Below are positions 52,803 to 63,246 of a stretch of DNA of 64,000 nucleotides, piece by piece. Positions within the stretch are counted from its first letter, which is position 1. The number at the start of each line of letters is the position of its first letter. Below the pieces are notes generated by a model. The model was given only the letters and a program-made list of their open reading frames with translations. It was not told the DNA's origin and did not search any database. The translations under genes and the position numbers were made by a program. The DNA is from Bacteroidota bacterium (lineage in GTDB: Bacteria > Bacteroidota > Bacteroidia > Chitinophagales > Chitinophagaceae), in the NCBI GenBank assembly GCA_013288945.1, contig JABDAZ010000010.1:1-64000 (forward strand), given 5' to 3'.

Positions 52803-55037
52803 CTACTGAAATAATGTTGCTAACAAATAAACTGGCGATGAAACCTGTTCGTTATTATCAACCTTGGCAACTGGTTTATCAATTGTAGTTGTTGCTTCTT
52901 TTGTTTTTTCTTTGGTTGATTTTTTTTGTTTGATGCTGTCTTTTTTATTTTTTTCTTTTGATGAATCTGTATTGCTTTTATACCTGTAACCACCATTATT
53001 TTTTGGAGCAGGCGTTGTTATTTTATTATTATCATCATCTTCGTTATTATTGTCTTCATCGTCTTTATAATTTTTATTTGTTCTTTCCAATCCATCTTTA
53101 GTCATTACATATTCTGTATTGCTGTGCCATCTGTAAGCATCGCCCCAATCATCTGATTCATCATAATCACGAATATTAAAACCATTGCGGTGATTAAAAT
53201 TTATAGTGAACCAATTGTAATTAGTAATGCTTCCTGCGATTTCAATTTTTTTGCCAATAGGCACTTCAATAACCAATAGCAATTGCTGGTTTCTAAATTT
53301 TTCATGCTGGCTGATGCCGAAACCATTTGGCAATAATAAAATACTGTCCTGCTGTTCTACATCAAAGTTTATTTTTTTAGCAAGAAACTGAGCTTCTGCC
53401 TGCGTGCGGCCACGACTGAATTTGAGGCGATGCACATGGAAAGAAGAATCTTTGCTTTTTACAAGATTAACACGCACGGTATTTAATAATAAAGTATCAT
53501 AATTATCTCCGTACAAAGGCCAATCGTTATCCCAATTTATACCATACCATTCGCGTGAATAATAATGATGGCTTTTTCTTCCGTTCATTACATCTATTAA
53601 TAATTTTCCTTTTACAGGTTGCGCAATCGTTACATCTTCTTCAACAAAATCCCTTGTTCTGAAACTTCGTGCAAACATGCTGAACAATACAATGGTGCAC
53701 ACTAAACCAATTACCCACAAACTTGCAAATACGTAACCGAGATAATGATTGTTTGAACGCGCGCCAACAATTCTTCTTATTAACCAGGTCATTAATGCAA
53801 CCAACGGAACACCCAAAAAAAGTATAAGGCTGCACCACGCAAGTAAGTCTTCTGTGCTGCCGGCTAGTAAAAAATTCTTTAACGGAAATACTGCAAGGCC
53901 GCCAAACAAAAGGCCGATTAACGCGCCGAATAATGCAATGGCAACAATGCCTGCGATGAATAAAAAGAATGCTTTAAATAATACGCCAATTACATGGCCG
54001 AAACCTGAATTATAATTTCTTCTTCCACTCATTTCTGCAGAGAAAGCTTTGCGCTTTTCATCTGCTGTAGTTTTAAATTCTGTACTAAAACGTTGTGCCC
54101 CTTCTTTCAAATCTGTTCCCACTTTATCCATCCTTCCTTTGAAACCTTCGAGATCTTCTTTAATAGTATTGGCAATAGAATTTAAATCCACTTTTTCTCC
54201 GCGCATTTCTAATTTTTCAGAAGCTGTAGTTGCAATGGGAACTGCAATCCAAAGAATAATATAAGTAAGAAATAATGTGCCGCCCAATCCACCAGAAATA
54301 AACCGCGGGCTAAAACCATCCCAATCCCAAAAACCAAAATGAAAAATGCGTGAGCCAAAACCAAGCACAAATGGTAACGCAAATATTAATCTTGGTATCC
54401 AGATTTGAATATTAAAATAGGCTGCCAATCCGCCGGCGACACCGCCAATTATTTTGTCGTCAGCACTGCGAAAAAGCCTTTTTGTAACATTGGATTGCAG
54501 CGATTGCGAGGGCACAATTATCCATAATAAAATATACACCCAAAGCAATGCTCCAAAAAGCAACACGAAAATGATGCGCATAATAACAGGGTCAATTCCC
54601 AAATAATTTGCAAGGCCACTGCACACGCCGCCCAATATTTTATCATCTGCATTTCTATACAATTTTCCTCTGCCGGAAGATGCATATGAATACGTATTTT
54701 GATATTGCTGCTGATTGCTTGTTGACGATTGTTGCTTCGCAGAAGAAGACGTGTTCATGGTATTATCAGCATCAGCAGCTTCAAAATCTTCCGGCCTTCC
54801 CATGCTGTTAATAATAGAAGTTACATCTGCATCTGTAATACAATTCGCGCCTTTTTTCAGGTGCTCAGAAAACAGTTCTGCAATGCGGCTTTCGATGTCA
54901 TTAATAATTTCATCGCGGCCTTCTTCATTGGCGAAATACTTTCGCAGGCTGTCGCTGTATTGTTTTAAAATTTCATAAGCAGATTCCTCAATCGGAATAA
55001 CCCTGCTGTGAAAATTTATGTTGATGACTTTTTTCAT
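52803..55037 (-). CDS. PspC-domain membrane protein with two PspC repeats, 744 aa
   Basis: An envelope stress-type membrane protein. Residues 1-90 are a soluble helical domain (IEESAYEILKQYSDSLRKYF ... ITDADVTSIINSMGRPEDFE). Two PspC repeats follow: KLYRNADDKILGGVCSGLAN and KRLFRSADDKIIGGVAGGLA, each with a transmembrane helix. More transmembrane helices come at about 340-460, and a periplasmic-like region with a lysine- and asparagine-rich tail ends the chain. It is co-transcribed with the PadR regulator 24 bases upstream, a very common Bacteroidota pair. Confidence 0.92.
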   Translation of the reverse strand: MKKVININFHSRVIPIEESAYEILKQYSDSLRKYFANEEGRDEIINDIESRIAELFSEHLKKGANCITDADVTSIINSMGRPEDFEAADADNTMNTSSSAKQQSSTSNQQQYQNTYSYASSGRGKLYRNADDKILGGVCSGLANYLGIDPVIMRIIFVLLFGALLWVYILLWIIVPSQSLQSNVTKRLFRSADDKIIGGVAGGLAAYFNIQIWIPRLIFALPFVLGFGSRIFHFGFWDWDGFSPRFISGGLGGTLFLTYIILWIAVPIATTASEKLEMRGEKVDLNSIANTIKEDLEGFKGRMDKVGTDLKEGAQRFSTEFKTTADEKRKAFSAEMSGRRNYNSGFGHVIGVLFKAFFLFIAGIVAIALFGALIGLLFGGLAVFPLKNFLLAGSTEDLLAWCSLILFLGVPLVALMTWLIRRIVGARSNNHYLGYVFASLWVIGLVCTIVLFSMFARSFRTRDFVEEDVTIAQPVKGKLLIDVMNGRKSHHYYSREWYGINWDNDWPLYGDNYDTLLLNTVRVNLVKSKDSSFHVHRLKFSRGRTQAEAQFLAKKINFDVEQQDSILLLPNGFGISQHEKFRNQQLLLVIEVPIGKKIEIAGSITNYNWFTINFNHRNGFNIRDYDESDDWGDAYRWHSNTEYVMTKDGLERTNKNYKDDEDNNNEDDDNNKITTPAPKNNGGYRYKSNTDSSKEKNKKDSIKQKKSTKEKTKEATTTIDKPVAKVDNNEQVSSPVYLLATLFQ

Positions 55038-55061
55038 CTTATTTGTTTTTGATGGTTGAAG

Positions 55062-55430
55062 TTAGAAAGTTGGGTTTTGGTTGGTGCTGTCGGGCATGCT
55101 TTCAGTTTTATTTGCCAGCTTGTGCACGGCGTTCGCCAACTCGTTCCAGGTTGCTTCCAATTCTTTAAAAAATGCAAGCCCTTTGTCCGTTAGCGAAAAA
55201 TATTTTCGTGGCGGGCCGCTATTGCTTTCTACCCAGCGGTAAGTGAGCATGTCTGCATTTTTTAACCTGGTGAGCAACGGGTACAAAGTACCTTCCAGGA
55301 TATTCAGGTTGCTGGCTTTCATCTCCTCAACAATATCCGACGGATAAGCTTCGCCGCGGCGGATAATGGAGAGAATGCAAAATTCCAGTATTCCTTTGCG
55401 CATCTGGCTTTGTGTATTCTCAATATTCAT
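55062..55430 (-). CDS. PadR-family transcriptional regulator
   Basis: A 122-residue winged-helix regulator: KGILEFCILSIIRRGEAYPS, DIVEEMKASNLNILEGTLYP (recognition helix), LLTRLKNADMLTYRWVESNS and GPPRKYFSLTDKGLAFFKEL. PadR proteins usually repress their own operon and respond to membrane or antibiotic stress. The gene is first in the operon with the PspC-domain gene. Confidence 0.93.
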   Translation of the reverse strand: MNIENTQSQMRKGILEFCILSIIRRGEAYPSDIVEEMKASNLNILEGTLYPLLTRLKNADMLTYRWVESNSGPPRKYFSLTDKGLAFFKELEATWNELANAVHKLANKTESMPDSTNQNPTF

Positions 55431-55693
55431 AATCTGGTTTTTGTTTTTTCAAGAAAAGAATTTAATTGATTATTAATCGCAATTCCCGCTTGACAATACA
55501 AATATAAGAATATCTTTAGTACTATGCAACACAAAGTACCATTTTAAAGAAAGTAATTATTATAAACTGCTAATGAGTTTAAGGTGAAATGCAGATGTAG
55601 ACAGCATTTCGAACGAATATTAGGTTAGAAAACTAAGTTTTTGGATTTTATAAACGGTAATATGTATGGATGAAAATACCTTTTTAAACAAAA

Positions 55694-55715
55694 AAAGATG
55701 GCAAAAGCCATCTTT
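55694..55715 (-). terminator. Rho-independent terminator of the dioxygenase gene
   Basis: A perfect 9-bp stem (AAAGATGGC/GCCATCTTT) with a 4-nt loop, followed on the minus strand by TTTTTTGTTT. It lies 75 bases after the stop of the dioxygenase gene. Confidence 0.85.
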
Positions 55716-55789
55716 ATGATTTCAATTTATAATCATTTTTGAAATCAAATACCACCAATCTCATATCCCGAAACCCGCATCCAATTCCA

Positions 55790-56734
55790 TCATTTCTTCA
55801 ACCCAATTTCCCTCAATCGTTCATCCAGATATTCTCCTGCAGTTGCATCAGCATATGCTTTTGGATGCGAATTATTAATGCAACTTTCCAAACATGCCAA
55901 ATTCATTTCACTTTTCGGATGAAGAAAAAATGGAATAGAAAAACGCGAAGTATGCCACATTTCCCGTGGCGGATTAATAACGCGATGGGTTGTAGATTTT
56001 AATTTATTATTGGTTAAACGTTGCAGCATATCGCCAACATTCACCACAATTTGTTCTGGCAAAGAAATGGCATCAACCCATTCATTTTGCTTGGTAAGAA
56101 TTTGCAAACCGCCGGCAGATGCGCCAACTAATAATGTAATCAGGTTAATGTCTTCATGTTGTTCTGCGCGAATGGCAGATTTTGGCTCCGCCAAAATCGG
56201 CGGATAATGAATGGCGCGCAAAATAGAATTGCCATTGTGAACATGATTATCAAAATAATTTTCAGGTAAATTTAAATACAAAGCAATGGCTTGCAACAAC
56301 GCAGTTCCTGATTTTTCAAAAGCTTTATATGCATTCAAAAGTGTTGGTGTAAATAATGGAACTTCAGCAACAACAACATTATCGGGGTATTCAGATTTTA
56401 CCGAATCGCCATCTGTAACCGTTTGCCCGAATTGAAAAAATTCTTTTAAATCCGGCGCGTCACTTCCTTTTGCGTGTTCTTTACCAAACGATGTATAACC
56501 GCGCTGGCCGGCCAATCCCGCAATTTCATATTTCTTTTTTTCACTCGCCGGCAATGCAAAAAATTGTTGCACATATTTATATAAGTCTGAAATCAGCGCT
56601 TCATTAATACCATGATTTGTTACAGCAACAAATCCAACTTCTTCAAAAGCATTACCAAGATTTTGTACAAACGAAGATTTTATATCCGCATCGCCGGATA
56701 AAAATTTTGATAAATCAACAACAGGAATGGACAT
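55790..56734 (-). CDS. Fe(II)/2-oxoglutarate dioxygenase, isopenicillin N synthase-like
   Basis: A cytosolic non-haem iron oxygenase. The DIOX_N part (IPVVDLSKFLSGDAD, EEVGFVAVTNHGINEALISD) precedes the double-stranded beta-helix with the iron triad H193-x-D195 (EQHEDINLITLL) and H250 (STTHRVINP), and the co-substrate motif R264-F-S266 (SRFSIPFF). Its length of 314 residues is normal. Bacterial members of this group have varied substrates, which cannot be told here. A strong terminator follows. Confidence 0.9.
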   Translation of the reverse strand: MSIPVVDLSKFLSGDADIKSSFVQNLGNAFEEVGFVAVTNHGINEALISDLYKYVQQFFALPASEKKKYEIAGLAGQRGYTSFGKEHAKGSDAPDLKEFFQFGQTVTDGDSVKSEYPDNVVVAEVPLFTPTLLNAYKAFEKSGTALLQAIALYLNLPENYFDNHVHNGNSILRAIHYPPILAEPKSAIRAEQHEDINLITLLVGASAGGLQILTKQNEWVDAISLPEQIVVNVGDMLQRLTNNKLKSTTHRVINPPREMWHTSRFSIPFFLHPKSEMNLACLESCINNSHPKAYADATAGEYLDERLREIGLKK

Positions 56735-56797
56735 TCTGCAATCGTTTTTTATTAAGAATAAATTTTGTGAGTAGATTTACCAATAAAATTATAGATT

Positions 56798-57832
56798 TTG
56801 AATCAAAGAAACATTTTCATCATTTCATTAATAATAACTGGATTGTTTTCTTCCTGCATTGCTGCCTATAAAAAACATATTTCAGAATATCAGTTTGATA
56901 ATAAAATTACAGTTCCCGATTATAGTAATTTAAATTACTGGGCTGCAAATCCAGATAAAAAAAGCCAGTCAGATATTATTCCCGAACCTTTGAAAGCCAC
57001 AACCATCAAGGATTCTAACGTTGATGTATTTTTTTTATATCCAACAACATTTGGTTCTTTAAAAGATAACAATGCAGGATGGAATGCTTCTATTAATGAT
57101 TCCGTAATTAATGCAAAAACGGATTATACAACAATTTTATACCAGGCAAGTGTTTTTAATGAGCATCGAATTTTTTCGCCGAGATACAGACAGGCAAATT
57201 TGTTTGCTTATTATTCAACAGATACAATTAATGCAAAAAAAGCTTTTGATACTGCATACGCAGATATCAAAAATGCATTTCAATATTATCTTGATCATTA
57301 TAATCATGGCCGGCCAATTATTATTGCATCGCACAGCCAGGGAACCACGCATGCCGAAAGATTATTAAAAGATTTTTTTGATGGCAAGCCGTTGCAAAAA
57401 AAATTAGTGGCTGCATATATTATTGGTATGGCCATTCCAAAAAATTATTATAGCAATTTAAAACCGTGTACAGATTCTGCGCAAACAGGCTGTGTTATTG
57501 GCTGGCGCACATATAAAAAAGATTACGAACCTGCGTTTGTAAAAAAAGAAAATGGAAATTCTTTAGTTGTTAATCCATTAACGTGGACAACCACCAATGA
57601 ATATGCGCCCAAAAATTTAAACAAAGGCGGCGTACTTATTAAGTTTGATAAAGTAGTTCCCGGCGTTGCGGATGCGCAAATTTATGATGATATTTTGTGG
57701 ACGCATAAACCCCATTTTCCCGGCAGTTTTTTATTCACAAGAAAAAATTATCATATTGGCGATATCAATTTATATTATGTAAACATCAGGGAAAATGTGC
57801 GTGTGCGCGTTGCCGCTTTTTATAATAAATAA
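56798..57832 (+). CDS. DUF3089 lipoprotein, alpha/beta-hydrolase fold
   Basis: A lipoprotein signal with lipobox FSSC near residue 20 puts it on the membrane. The body is DUF3089: VDVFFLYPTTFGSLKDNNAG, ASVFNEHRIFSPRYRQANLF and the nucleophile elbow IASHSQGTTHAERLL (S in HSQG), ending with PGSFLFTRKNYHIGDINLYY. DUF3089 proteins are predicted esterases of unknown substrate. The start is TTG at 56798, as no ATG fits the signal sequence. It is divergent from the dioxygenase gene. Confidence 0.85.
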   Translation: MNQRNIFIISLIITGLFSSCIAAYKKHISEYQFDNKITVPDYSNLNYWAANPDKKSQSDIIPEPLKATTIKDSNVDVFFLYPTTFGSLKDNNAGWNASINDSVINAKTDYTTILYQASVFNEHRIFSPRYRQANLFAYYSTDTINAKKAFDTAYADIKNAFQYYLDHYNHGRPIIIASHSQGTTHAERLLKDFFDGKPLQKKLVAAYIIGMAIPKNYYSNLKPCTDSAQTGCVIGWRTYKKDYEPAFVKKENGNSLVVNPLTWTTTNEYAPKNLNKGGVLIKFDKVVPGVADAQIYDDILWTHKPHFPGSFLFTRKNYHIGDINLYYVNIRENVRVRVAAFYNK

Positions 57833-57861
57833 ATAAAAAATTTCTATTGATTTATTAATGA

Positions 57862-58548
57862 ATGAAACCTTCATCAATCTATATTATTGTTCCGGTTTAT
57901 AATGAAGCAACTGTTGTTGAACAAACGATAATTGATTTATTAAAATATCCTTATTCAATAATATTGGTTGATGACGGCTCTACAGATAATGTACAGGAAA
58001 TTGTAAAAAAATATCCAATTATTTTTATTAAACATTCGCTGAACCTCGGGCAGGGCGCGGCTTTGCAAACAGGAATGGAAATGGCAAAAAGATTGAATGC
58101 AGAAATTGTAATTCACTTTGATGCTGACGGGCAACATAATTCTGACAATATTAAAAACATTATAGAACCCATTTTCAACAATGAATGTGATGTTGTTTTT
58201 GGTTCGCGTTTTTTAAAAAAGGAAGATGATCAAAAAATTCCTTTTAATAAAAAAGTAGTTTTGAAAACAGCGCGTTATATCAACTGGATTTTTACCGGAA
58301 TTTTATTAAGCGACGCACACAATGGTTTGCGCGCGTTAAATAAAAATGCACTGGAAAAAATTGTTATTACAGAAAATAAAATGGCGCACGCTTCTGAAAT
58401 TTTGTTTGAAGTAAAGAAATATAAACTGCGGTATAAAGAAGTGCCGGTAACAATTAATTACACAAAATATTCAACACAAAAAGGGCAAAAAGGAATGAAC
58501 GCAATCAACATTTTTTTTGATCTCTTATTTAAAAAATCAGGTTTATGA
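57862..58548 (+). CDS. Family 2 glycosyltransferase, DPM1-like
   Basis: A GT-A fold glycosyltransferase: SIYIIVPVYNEATVVEQTII, ILVDDGSTDN, HSLNLGQGAALQTGM and VIHFDADGQH (the DxD metal site), then LSDAHNGLRALNKNAL. It has no membrane part of its own. The stop overlaps the DUF2304 gene by 4 bases. This pairing is typical of polyprenyl-phosphate sugar transferases with a small membrane partner. Confidence 0.9.
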   Translation: MKPSSIYIIVPVYNEATVVEQTIIDLLKYPYSIILVDDGSTDNVQEIVKKYPIIFIKHSLNLGQGAALQTGMEMAKRLNAEIVIHFDADGQHNSDNIKNIIEPIFNNECDVVFGSRFLKKEDDQKIPFNKKVVLKTARYINWIFTGILLSDAHNGLRALNKNALEKIVITENKMAHASEILFEVKKYKLRYKEVPVTINYTKYSTQKGQKGMNAINIFFDLLFKKSGL

Positions 58549-58886
58549 AACTGATACAAATTTTTTTATTAATCGCGCTGATAATTATTTTAATTTCTTA
58601 TATCCGATGGTTTCGCAGCGCGGCTTTGGATAAAATTTTAATTGCAATTATTTTATTAACAGGGATGTGTTTTGTTGTTTTTCCTGATGTAACCACGCGC
58701 ATGGCAAACTGGCTGGGAGTTGGGCGTGGCGCGGATTTGCTGTTTTATATTGCTATAGTTGCGTTTAGTTATACTTTGTTATTGTTATATTCAAAAACAA
58801 AAGTTTTAGAAAAACAAATTGCATCACTTGTGCGTAAACAATCATTAATGGAAGCAGAAAGCGAAAATAAAAATGATAAATTATAA
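58545..58886 (+). CDS. DUF2304 small membrane protein
   Basis: Three transmembrane helices (IQIFLLIALIIILISYI, LIAIILLTGMCFVVFP, LLFYIAIVAFSYTLLLLY) with the signature FPDVTTRMANWLGVGRGADL between the second and third, then a charged helical tail. DUF2304 proteins accompany DPM1-like glycosyltransferases and probably anchor them in the membrane. The 4-base overlap with the transferase gene supports this. Confidence 0.88.
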   Translation: MKLIQIFLLIALIIILISYIRWFRSAALDKILIAIILLTGMCFVVFPDVTTRMANWLGVGRGADLLFYIAIVAFSYTLLLLYSKTKVLEKQIASLVRKQSLMEAESENKNDKL

Positions 58887-58897
58887 ATTGATATCCA

Positions 58898-59443
58898 TTA
58901 ATCGAGCAGCATCTTTTCCTTCAATACTTTTTTATCATCATCACTAATATCAACCAATGCATAAACAACATTAATAATAGTTTCATCTAATAATGCAACA
59001 ACATTTTGATAGCTTGCGTCTGCAGATGGTTTTATTAATAATGTCAATTCTTTTCTGCCACCTTTATAAGTTTTATCCATTGCCAATTGCTTCTGCCTTA
59101 TTATTTCTCCAATGCCATTTTTAAAAGAATAACTTGTAATTCCAAATAAACCATCGCGCAAAGCGTCTTGCAAATTTCCCTGGTAATAAAATATTTTATT
59201 GTCTTTGCCTGCAAGAATTGTTAGCGCAGCATTCCTACCAACTTCAGTACTGGTGCCGTTTGCGGGCAAATATAATTTTGCAATTTTTGGTTTGCTCCAC
59301 GTTGTGGTGACAATAAAAAATGTGATTAATAAAAAACCCAAATCAACCATTGGTGTTAAATCAACTTTAGTTGATAATTTTTTTTGATGGTGCAAAGATT
59401 TCCCGTGCCGGTTATTGCCGGCTGATGTATTAATTTCTGCCAT
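58898..59443 (-). CDS. ExbD/TolR-type biopolymer transport protein
   Basis: A single-helix energy-coupling protein: the stretch STKVDLTPMVDLGFLLITFF holds the essential membrane Asp and the transmembrane helix, and the periplasmic domain follows (KLYLPANGTSTEVGRNAALT, KELTLLIKPSADASYQNVVA). ExbD works with ExbB and TonB; neither is adjacent in the window. The N-terminus is basic, as expected for the cytoplasmic side. Confidence 0.88.
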   Translation of the reverse strand: MAEINTSAGNNRHGKSLHHQKKLSTKVDLTPMVDLGFLLITFFIVTTTWSKPKIAKLYLPANGTSTEVGRNAALTILAGKDNKIFYYQGNLQDALRDGLFGITSYSFKNGIGEIIRQKQLAMDKTYKGGRKELTLLIKPSADASYQNVVALLDETIINVVYALVDISDDDKKVLKEKMLLD

Positions 59444-59518
59444 AAAAATTTTTTATTTTTTGCTGAAGAAGAAGTTCATTAATAAGATTCTTAATGAACG
59501 ACTTTCCATAAATAAAAT

Positions 59519-59542
59519 AAAGCGCCATTATTATGGCGCTTT
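59519..59542 (-). terminator. Terminator of asnS
   Basis: A perfect 10-bp stem (AAAGCGCCAT/ATGGCGCTTT) around a TATT loop, followed on the minus strand by ATTTTATTTAT. It lies about 80 bases after the asnS stop. Confidence 0.8.
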
Positions 59543-59624
59543 GTATTTTAATAATTTTGGATGGTTAGTAATGAAACAAGTTTCTTATTAATAGATATTT
59601 ACCACTCACCTTTGACCATTTACC

Positions 59625-61061
59625 TTAAAATTCCGCATTCTTCGGCGTGCGTGGAAAAGGTATTACATCGCGTATGTTTGTCATACCCGTTACAAATTGA
59701 ACCATGCGCTCAAACCCAAGCCCAAAGCCAGCGTGCGGCACACTTCCAAAACGGCGCGTGTCTAAATACCAATCCATTTCTGCCAATGGAATATGCATTT
59801 CTTTCATGCGCGATTCCAGTTTTTCTAAACGTTCTTCTCTTTGCGAGCCACCAACTATTTCACCAATTCCTGGTGCAAGAATATCCATTGCGGCAACTGT
59901 TTTTCCATCGTCATTCATGCGCATATAAAATGCTTTTATTGCAGCAGGATAACCGGTAACAATCACGGGTTTTTTAAAATGTTTTTCAACCAAATATCTT
60001 TCATGTTCACTTTGCAAATCAATTCCCCACGAAATATCGTATTGAAATTTTTTCTTTTTATAATGATTGCTTTCCAGTAAAATATTAATTGCATCTGTAT
60101 AAGTAATTCTTTCAAATGCATTGTTTAAAACGAAGTCCAGTTTTTCAATTAAGCCCAATTCACTTCTTTTATCCTGCGGCAATTGTTTTTCTTCTTCCGC
60201 CAAACGCGTTGCCAAAAATTCCAAATCTTCGCGGTTATTATCCATCGCATATTTTATAAGATAGCGGATGAATTCTTCAGCAAGATTCATGTTGTCTTCA
60301 ATATCACAAAAAGCCATTTCAGGTTCAATCATCCAAAACTCTGCAAGATGCCTTGTAGTATTTGAATTTTCGGCACGAAACGTTGGGCCGAAAGTATAAA
60401 TTTCACCAAGCGCAGTTGCAGCGAGTTCGCCTTCAAGTTGTCCGCTTACTGTTAGGTTGGTTGCCTTGCCGAAAAAATCTTCTTTAAAATTAATTGAACC
60501 ATCTTCATTGCGCGGCGGGTTATCAAAAGGCAATGTGCTTACGCGAAACATTTCACCAGCGCCTTCTGCATCGGACGCAGTAATAATTGGCGTGTGCAAA
60601 TACACAAACCCTTTTTCATAAAAAAACTTATGAATGGCGAATGATAATGTATTCCGCACGCGAAAAACTGCACTGAATGTATAAGTGCGAAAACGCAAAT
60701 GCGCTTTCTCACGCAAAAATTCCAGGCTATGTTTTTTTGGCTGAAGCGGAAATTTTTCTGCATCGCTGTCGCCAAGAATTTCTATGGTCTTTGCTTTTAC
60801 TTCTACTTTTTGTCCTTTACCTAAAGATGCAATTAATTCTCCCGTTACTTTTAATGAAGCGCCGGTTGTAATCCGTTTTAATAATGCATCCTCAAAAGTT
60901 CCAAGTTCAGCAAGCACTTGTATATTATTATTAGTAGAGCCATCGTTGAGCGCAATAAACTGGTTATTGCGGAAGGTGCGCACCCAACCCATAACAATTA
61001 CTTCCTGGTTTGCCGGCTCCGTTGCCAGCAAATCTTTCACTTTCACTCTTTTGTTGAACAT
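59625..61061 (-). CDS. asnS: Asparaginyl-tRNA synthetase
   Basis: Charges tRNA-Asn. The N-terminal OB fold ([20 protein letters not shown]) binds the anticodon. The class II catalytic core has [20 protein letters not shown] (motif 1), [20 protein letters not shown] (motif 2) and [16 protein letters not shown] (motif 3). [20 protein letters not shown] fits AsnS and not AspS. The length of 478 residues is normal. Confidence 0.97.
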   Translation of the reverse strand: MFNKRVKVKDLLATEPANQEVIVMGWVRTFRNNQFIALNDGSTNNNIQVLAELGTFEDALLKRITTGASLKVTGELIASLGKGQKVEVKAKTIEILGDSDAEKFPLQPKKHSLEFLREKAHLRFRTYTFSAVFRVRNTLSFAIHKFFYEKGFVYLHTPIITASDAEGAGEMFRVSTLPFDNPPRNEDGSINFKEDFFGKATNLTVSGQLEGELAATALGEIYTFGPTFRAENSNTTRHLAEFWMIEPEMAFCDIEDNMNLAEEFIRYLIKYAMDNNREDLEFLATRLAEEEKQLPQDKRSELGLIEKLDFVLNNAFERITYTDAINILLESNHYKKKKFQYDISWGIDLQSEHERYLVEKHFKKPVIVTGYPAAIKAFYMRMNDDGKTVAAMDILAPGIGEIVGGSQREERLEKLESRMKEMHIPLAEMDWYLDTRRFGSVPHAGFGLGFERMVQFVTGMTNIRDVIPFPRTPKNAEF

Positions 61062-61080
61062 AAAAAAAATTTAAGGATGG

Positions 61081-61088
61081 CAAAGATA
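61081..61088 (-). promoter_or_regulatory. -7 box TATCTTTG upstream of asnS
   Basis: A TAnnTTTG match on the minus strand, 20 bases before the asnS start. Confidence 0.45.
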
Positions 61089-61491
61089 AGAATCGTTGAG
61101 CGATTGCTGGTTGCAGTTGGCTGCATTAATAATGCATTATTAATAAAGAAAAATTTATTTAGTTTTAAAATAAAAATAGAGTGATTAATAAAATGAAATG
61201 AAGATTTCATTGAAAGAAACAAAAGATCAATTGAGAAAAGCAGGCAAAGTGAAGATCAAGCAATGCATTAATCCATCATTAACATACATAAAACAAGATT
61301 TTTTAAATATATTTTTACTTTTTCCGATTTTTATATTAAAATTGCACTGGAATTAATCTGGTTAGTTTTTTTCCAATTGCTCGCGGCTCATCAGTTTTAA
61401 GTCATTCCGTCAATCATATTTTCAAATTCATTTCAAAATTTTTTCACAAAAGCAGCCTGCTGTTTATAGTGTGTAACTCTCAAGTATTTTT
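61089..61491. other. Non-coding region holding the rho leader
   Basis: About 400 bases, very AT-rich, between the divergent asnS and rho genes. No gene is seen. It must hold the rho promoter and a leader that may be long; rho is autoregulated through its leader in other bacteria. I cannot point to a clear hairpin or promoter box. Confidence 0.45.
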
Positions 61492-63174
61492 ATGTACGAT
61501 ATCCTTCAATTGAACGACATGCTCGTTCCCGAACTGCTTGATATAGCAGAAAATTTAAAAATCTCTGGTTCAAAAAAACTCGATAAGCAGGAACTTGTTT
61601 ACAAGATACTCGACAAACAGGCTGTTGCTGCAACAGAACCAAAAGCAGATGCTGCTGATGAAAAGCCTAAGCGCAAGCGCATTATTAAAACTGCCGAAGC
61701 AAATGGCGAACAACCTGCTGTTGAAGAAAAAGCCACAGAAAAAATTGCCGAAAAAGCTGATGAACCTGTTGAAGATAAAACGCCGCAGCCTGAAGCAAAA
61801 AAAGAAATTGTAAAAAAAGAACCGAAGACAATTATAAAGAAGATAAAGAAAAAAGAACCCGAAGAAGTTGCCGCCGCTCCAATTATTAATGAGCCGGAAC
61901 ACAATGATGAATCTTCTGATGAAAGCCTTGGTGAAGCGCAAAGTGATGAACAATTGCGTGAAGAACGTGAAGCAATACCCGAAGTAAACCGCGCACCAGA
62001 ATCTCAGGCAAATAAAAATTTTACACAACAGCGCCGCAACGATTCATTTAATATAGAGTTCGACGGAATCATTCAAGCAGAAGGCGTGTTAGAAATGATG
62101 CCAGATGGTTATGGCTTTTTGCGCAGCAGCGATTACAATTATTTATCTTCTCCTGATGATATTTATGTTTCTCCATCTCAAATAAAATTATTTGGTTTAA
62201 AAACGGGTGATACCGTTTGCGGTTCTGTTCGCCCGCCAAAAGAAGGTGAAAAATATTTTGCATTATTAAAAGTAGAAACGATTAATAGCAAAGGCCCGGA
62301 AGAAGTACGTGATCGTGTTCCTTTCGATTATTTAACGCCTTTGTTTCCTTTTGAAAAATTAAATTTATTTACTGTTCCGAATGATTATTCTACAAGAATA
62401 ATGGACTTGTTTACACCAATTGGTAAAGGCCAGCGCGGATTAATAGTTGCGCAACCGAAAACCGGTAAAACAATGTTATTAAAAGCTGTTGCAAATGCCA
62501 TTGCAGCAAACCATCCGGAATGTTATTTAATGATTGTATTGGTGGATGAACGCCCGGAAGAAGTTACTGATATGGAACGCAGCGTGCGCGCAGAAGTTAT
62601 CGCATCTACGTTTGATGAACCTGCAGAAAAGCACGTAAAAATTTCTACCATCGCTTTGCAAAAAGCAAAACGTTTGGTGGAATGCGGTCATGATGTGGTG
62701 ATTTTACTTGATTCAATTACTCGTTTGGCGAGAGCACATAATACAGTTGCGCCTTCATCTGGTAAAGTATTATCCGGCGGTGTGGAAGCAAATGCGATGC
62801 AAAAGCCAAAACAGTTTTTTGGCGCTGCGCGAAAAATTGAAAATGGTGGATCATTAACCATTCTTGCGACCGCATTAATAGATACCGGAAGCAAAATGGA
62901 CGAAGTGATTTTTGAAGAATTTAAAGGAACGGGTAATATGGAATTGCAATTGGATCGCCGCCTGAGCAACAGGCGCGTTTTCCCTGCAATTGATTTGGTT
63001 GCATCTTCTACAAGGCGTGATGAATTATTATTGGAAAGGGAAGTGTTGCAAAGAATGAATTTGCTCCGCGTTTTCTTAAATGATATGAATACAGAAGAAG
63101 CGATGAATGAATTATTAAAAAGAATGCGCGGCACAAAAAGCAATGAAGAATTTTTGGCGAGCATGAGCAGCTAA
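61492..63174 (+). CDS. rho: Transcription termination factor Rho with long charged N-terminal insert
   Basis: A hexameric RNA helicase that ends transcription. The Rho_N helix domain is at residues 1-45 ([20 protein letters not shown]). Then comes an insert of about 140 residues rich in K, E and A ([40 protein letters not shown]), as seen in Bacteroidota Rho. The cold-shock-like RNA-binding domain follows ([20 protein letters not shown]), then Walker A ([20 protein letters not shown]), [20 protein letters not shown], Walker B ([16 protein letters not shown]) and [20 protein letters not shown]. Confidence 0.97.
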   Translation: MYDILQLNDMLVPELLDIAENLKISGSKKLDKQELVYKILDKQAVAATEPKADAADEKPKRKRIIKTAEANGEQPAVEEKATEKIAEKADEPVEDKTPQPEAKKEIVKKEPKTIIKKIKKKEPEEVAAAPIINEPEHNDESSDESLGEAQSDEQLREEREAIPEVNRAPESQANKNFTQQRRNDSFNIEFDGIIQAEGVLEMMPDGYGFLRSSDYNYLSSPDDIYVSPSQIKLFGLKTGDTVCGSVRPPKEGEKYFALLKVETINSKGPEEVRDRVPFDYLTPLFPFEKLNLFTVPNDYSTRIMDLFTPIGKGQRGLIVAQPKTGKTMLLKAVANAIAANHPECYLMIVLVDERPEEVTDMERSVRAEVIASTFDEPAEKHVKISTIALQKAKRLVECGHDVVILLDSITRLARAHNTVAPSSGKVLSGGVEANAMQKPKQFFGAARKIENGGSLTILATALIDTGSKMDEVIFEEFKGTGNMELQLDRRLSNRRVFPAIDLVASSTRRDELLLEREVLQRMNLLRVFLNDMNTEEAMNELLKRMRGTKSNEEFLASMSS

Positions 63175-63175
63175 T

Positions 63176-63246
63176 TGGTCAATGGTCAATGGTCAATTGT
63201 GAATTGTCAATATATATTATTCACCATTCATAATTGACCATTCACC
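63176..63246. repeat. GGTCAAT-type repeats forming a hairpin between convergent genes
   Basis: Three copies of GGTCAAT in a row are followed by related words. Arms 63191-63204 and 63226-63239 pair in 13 of 14 positions around a 21-nt loop. It lies between the convergent rho and pterin dehydratase genes and may act as a two-way terminator. Confidence 0.65.
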
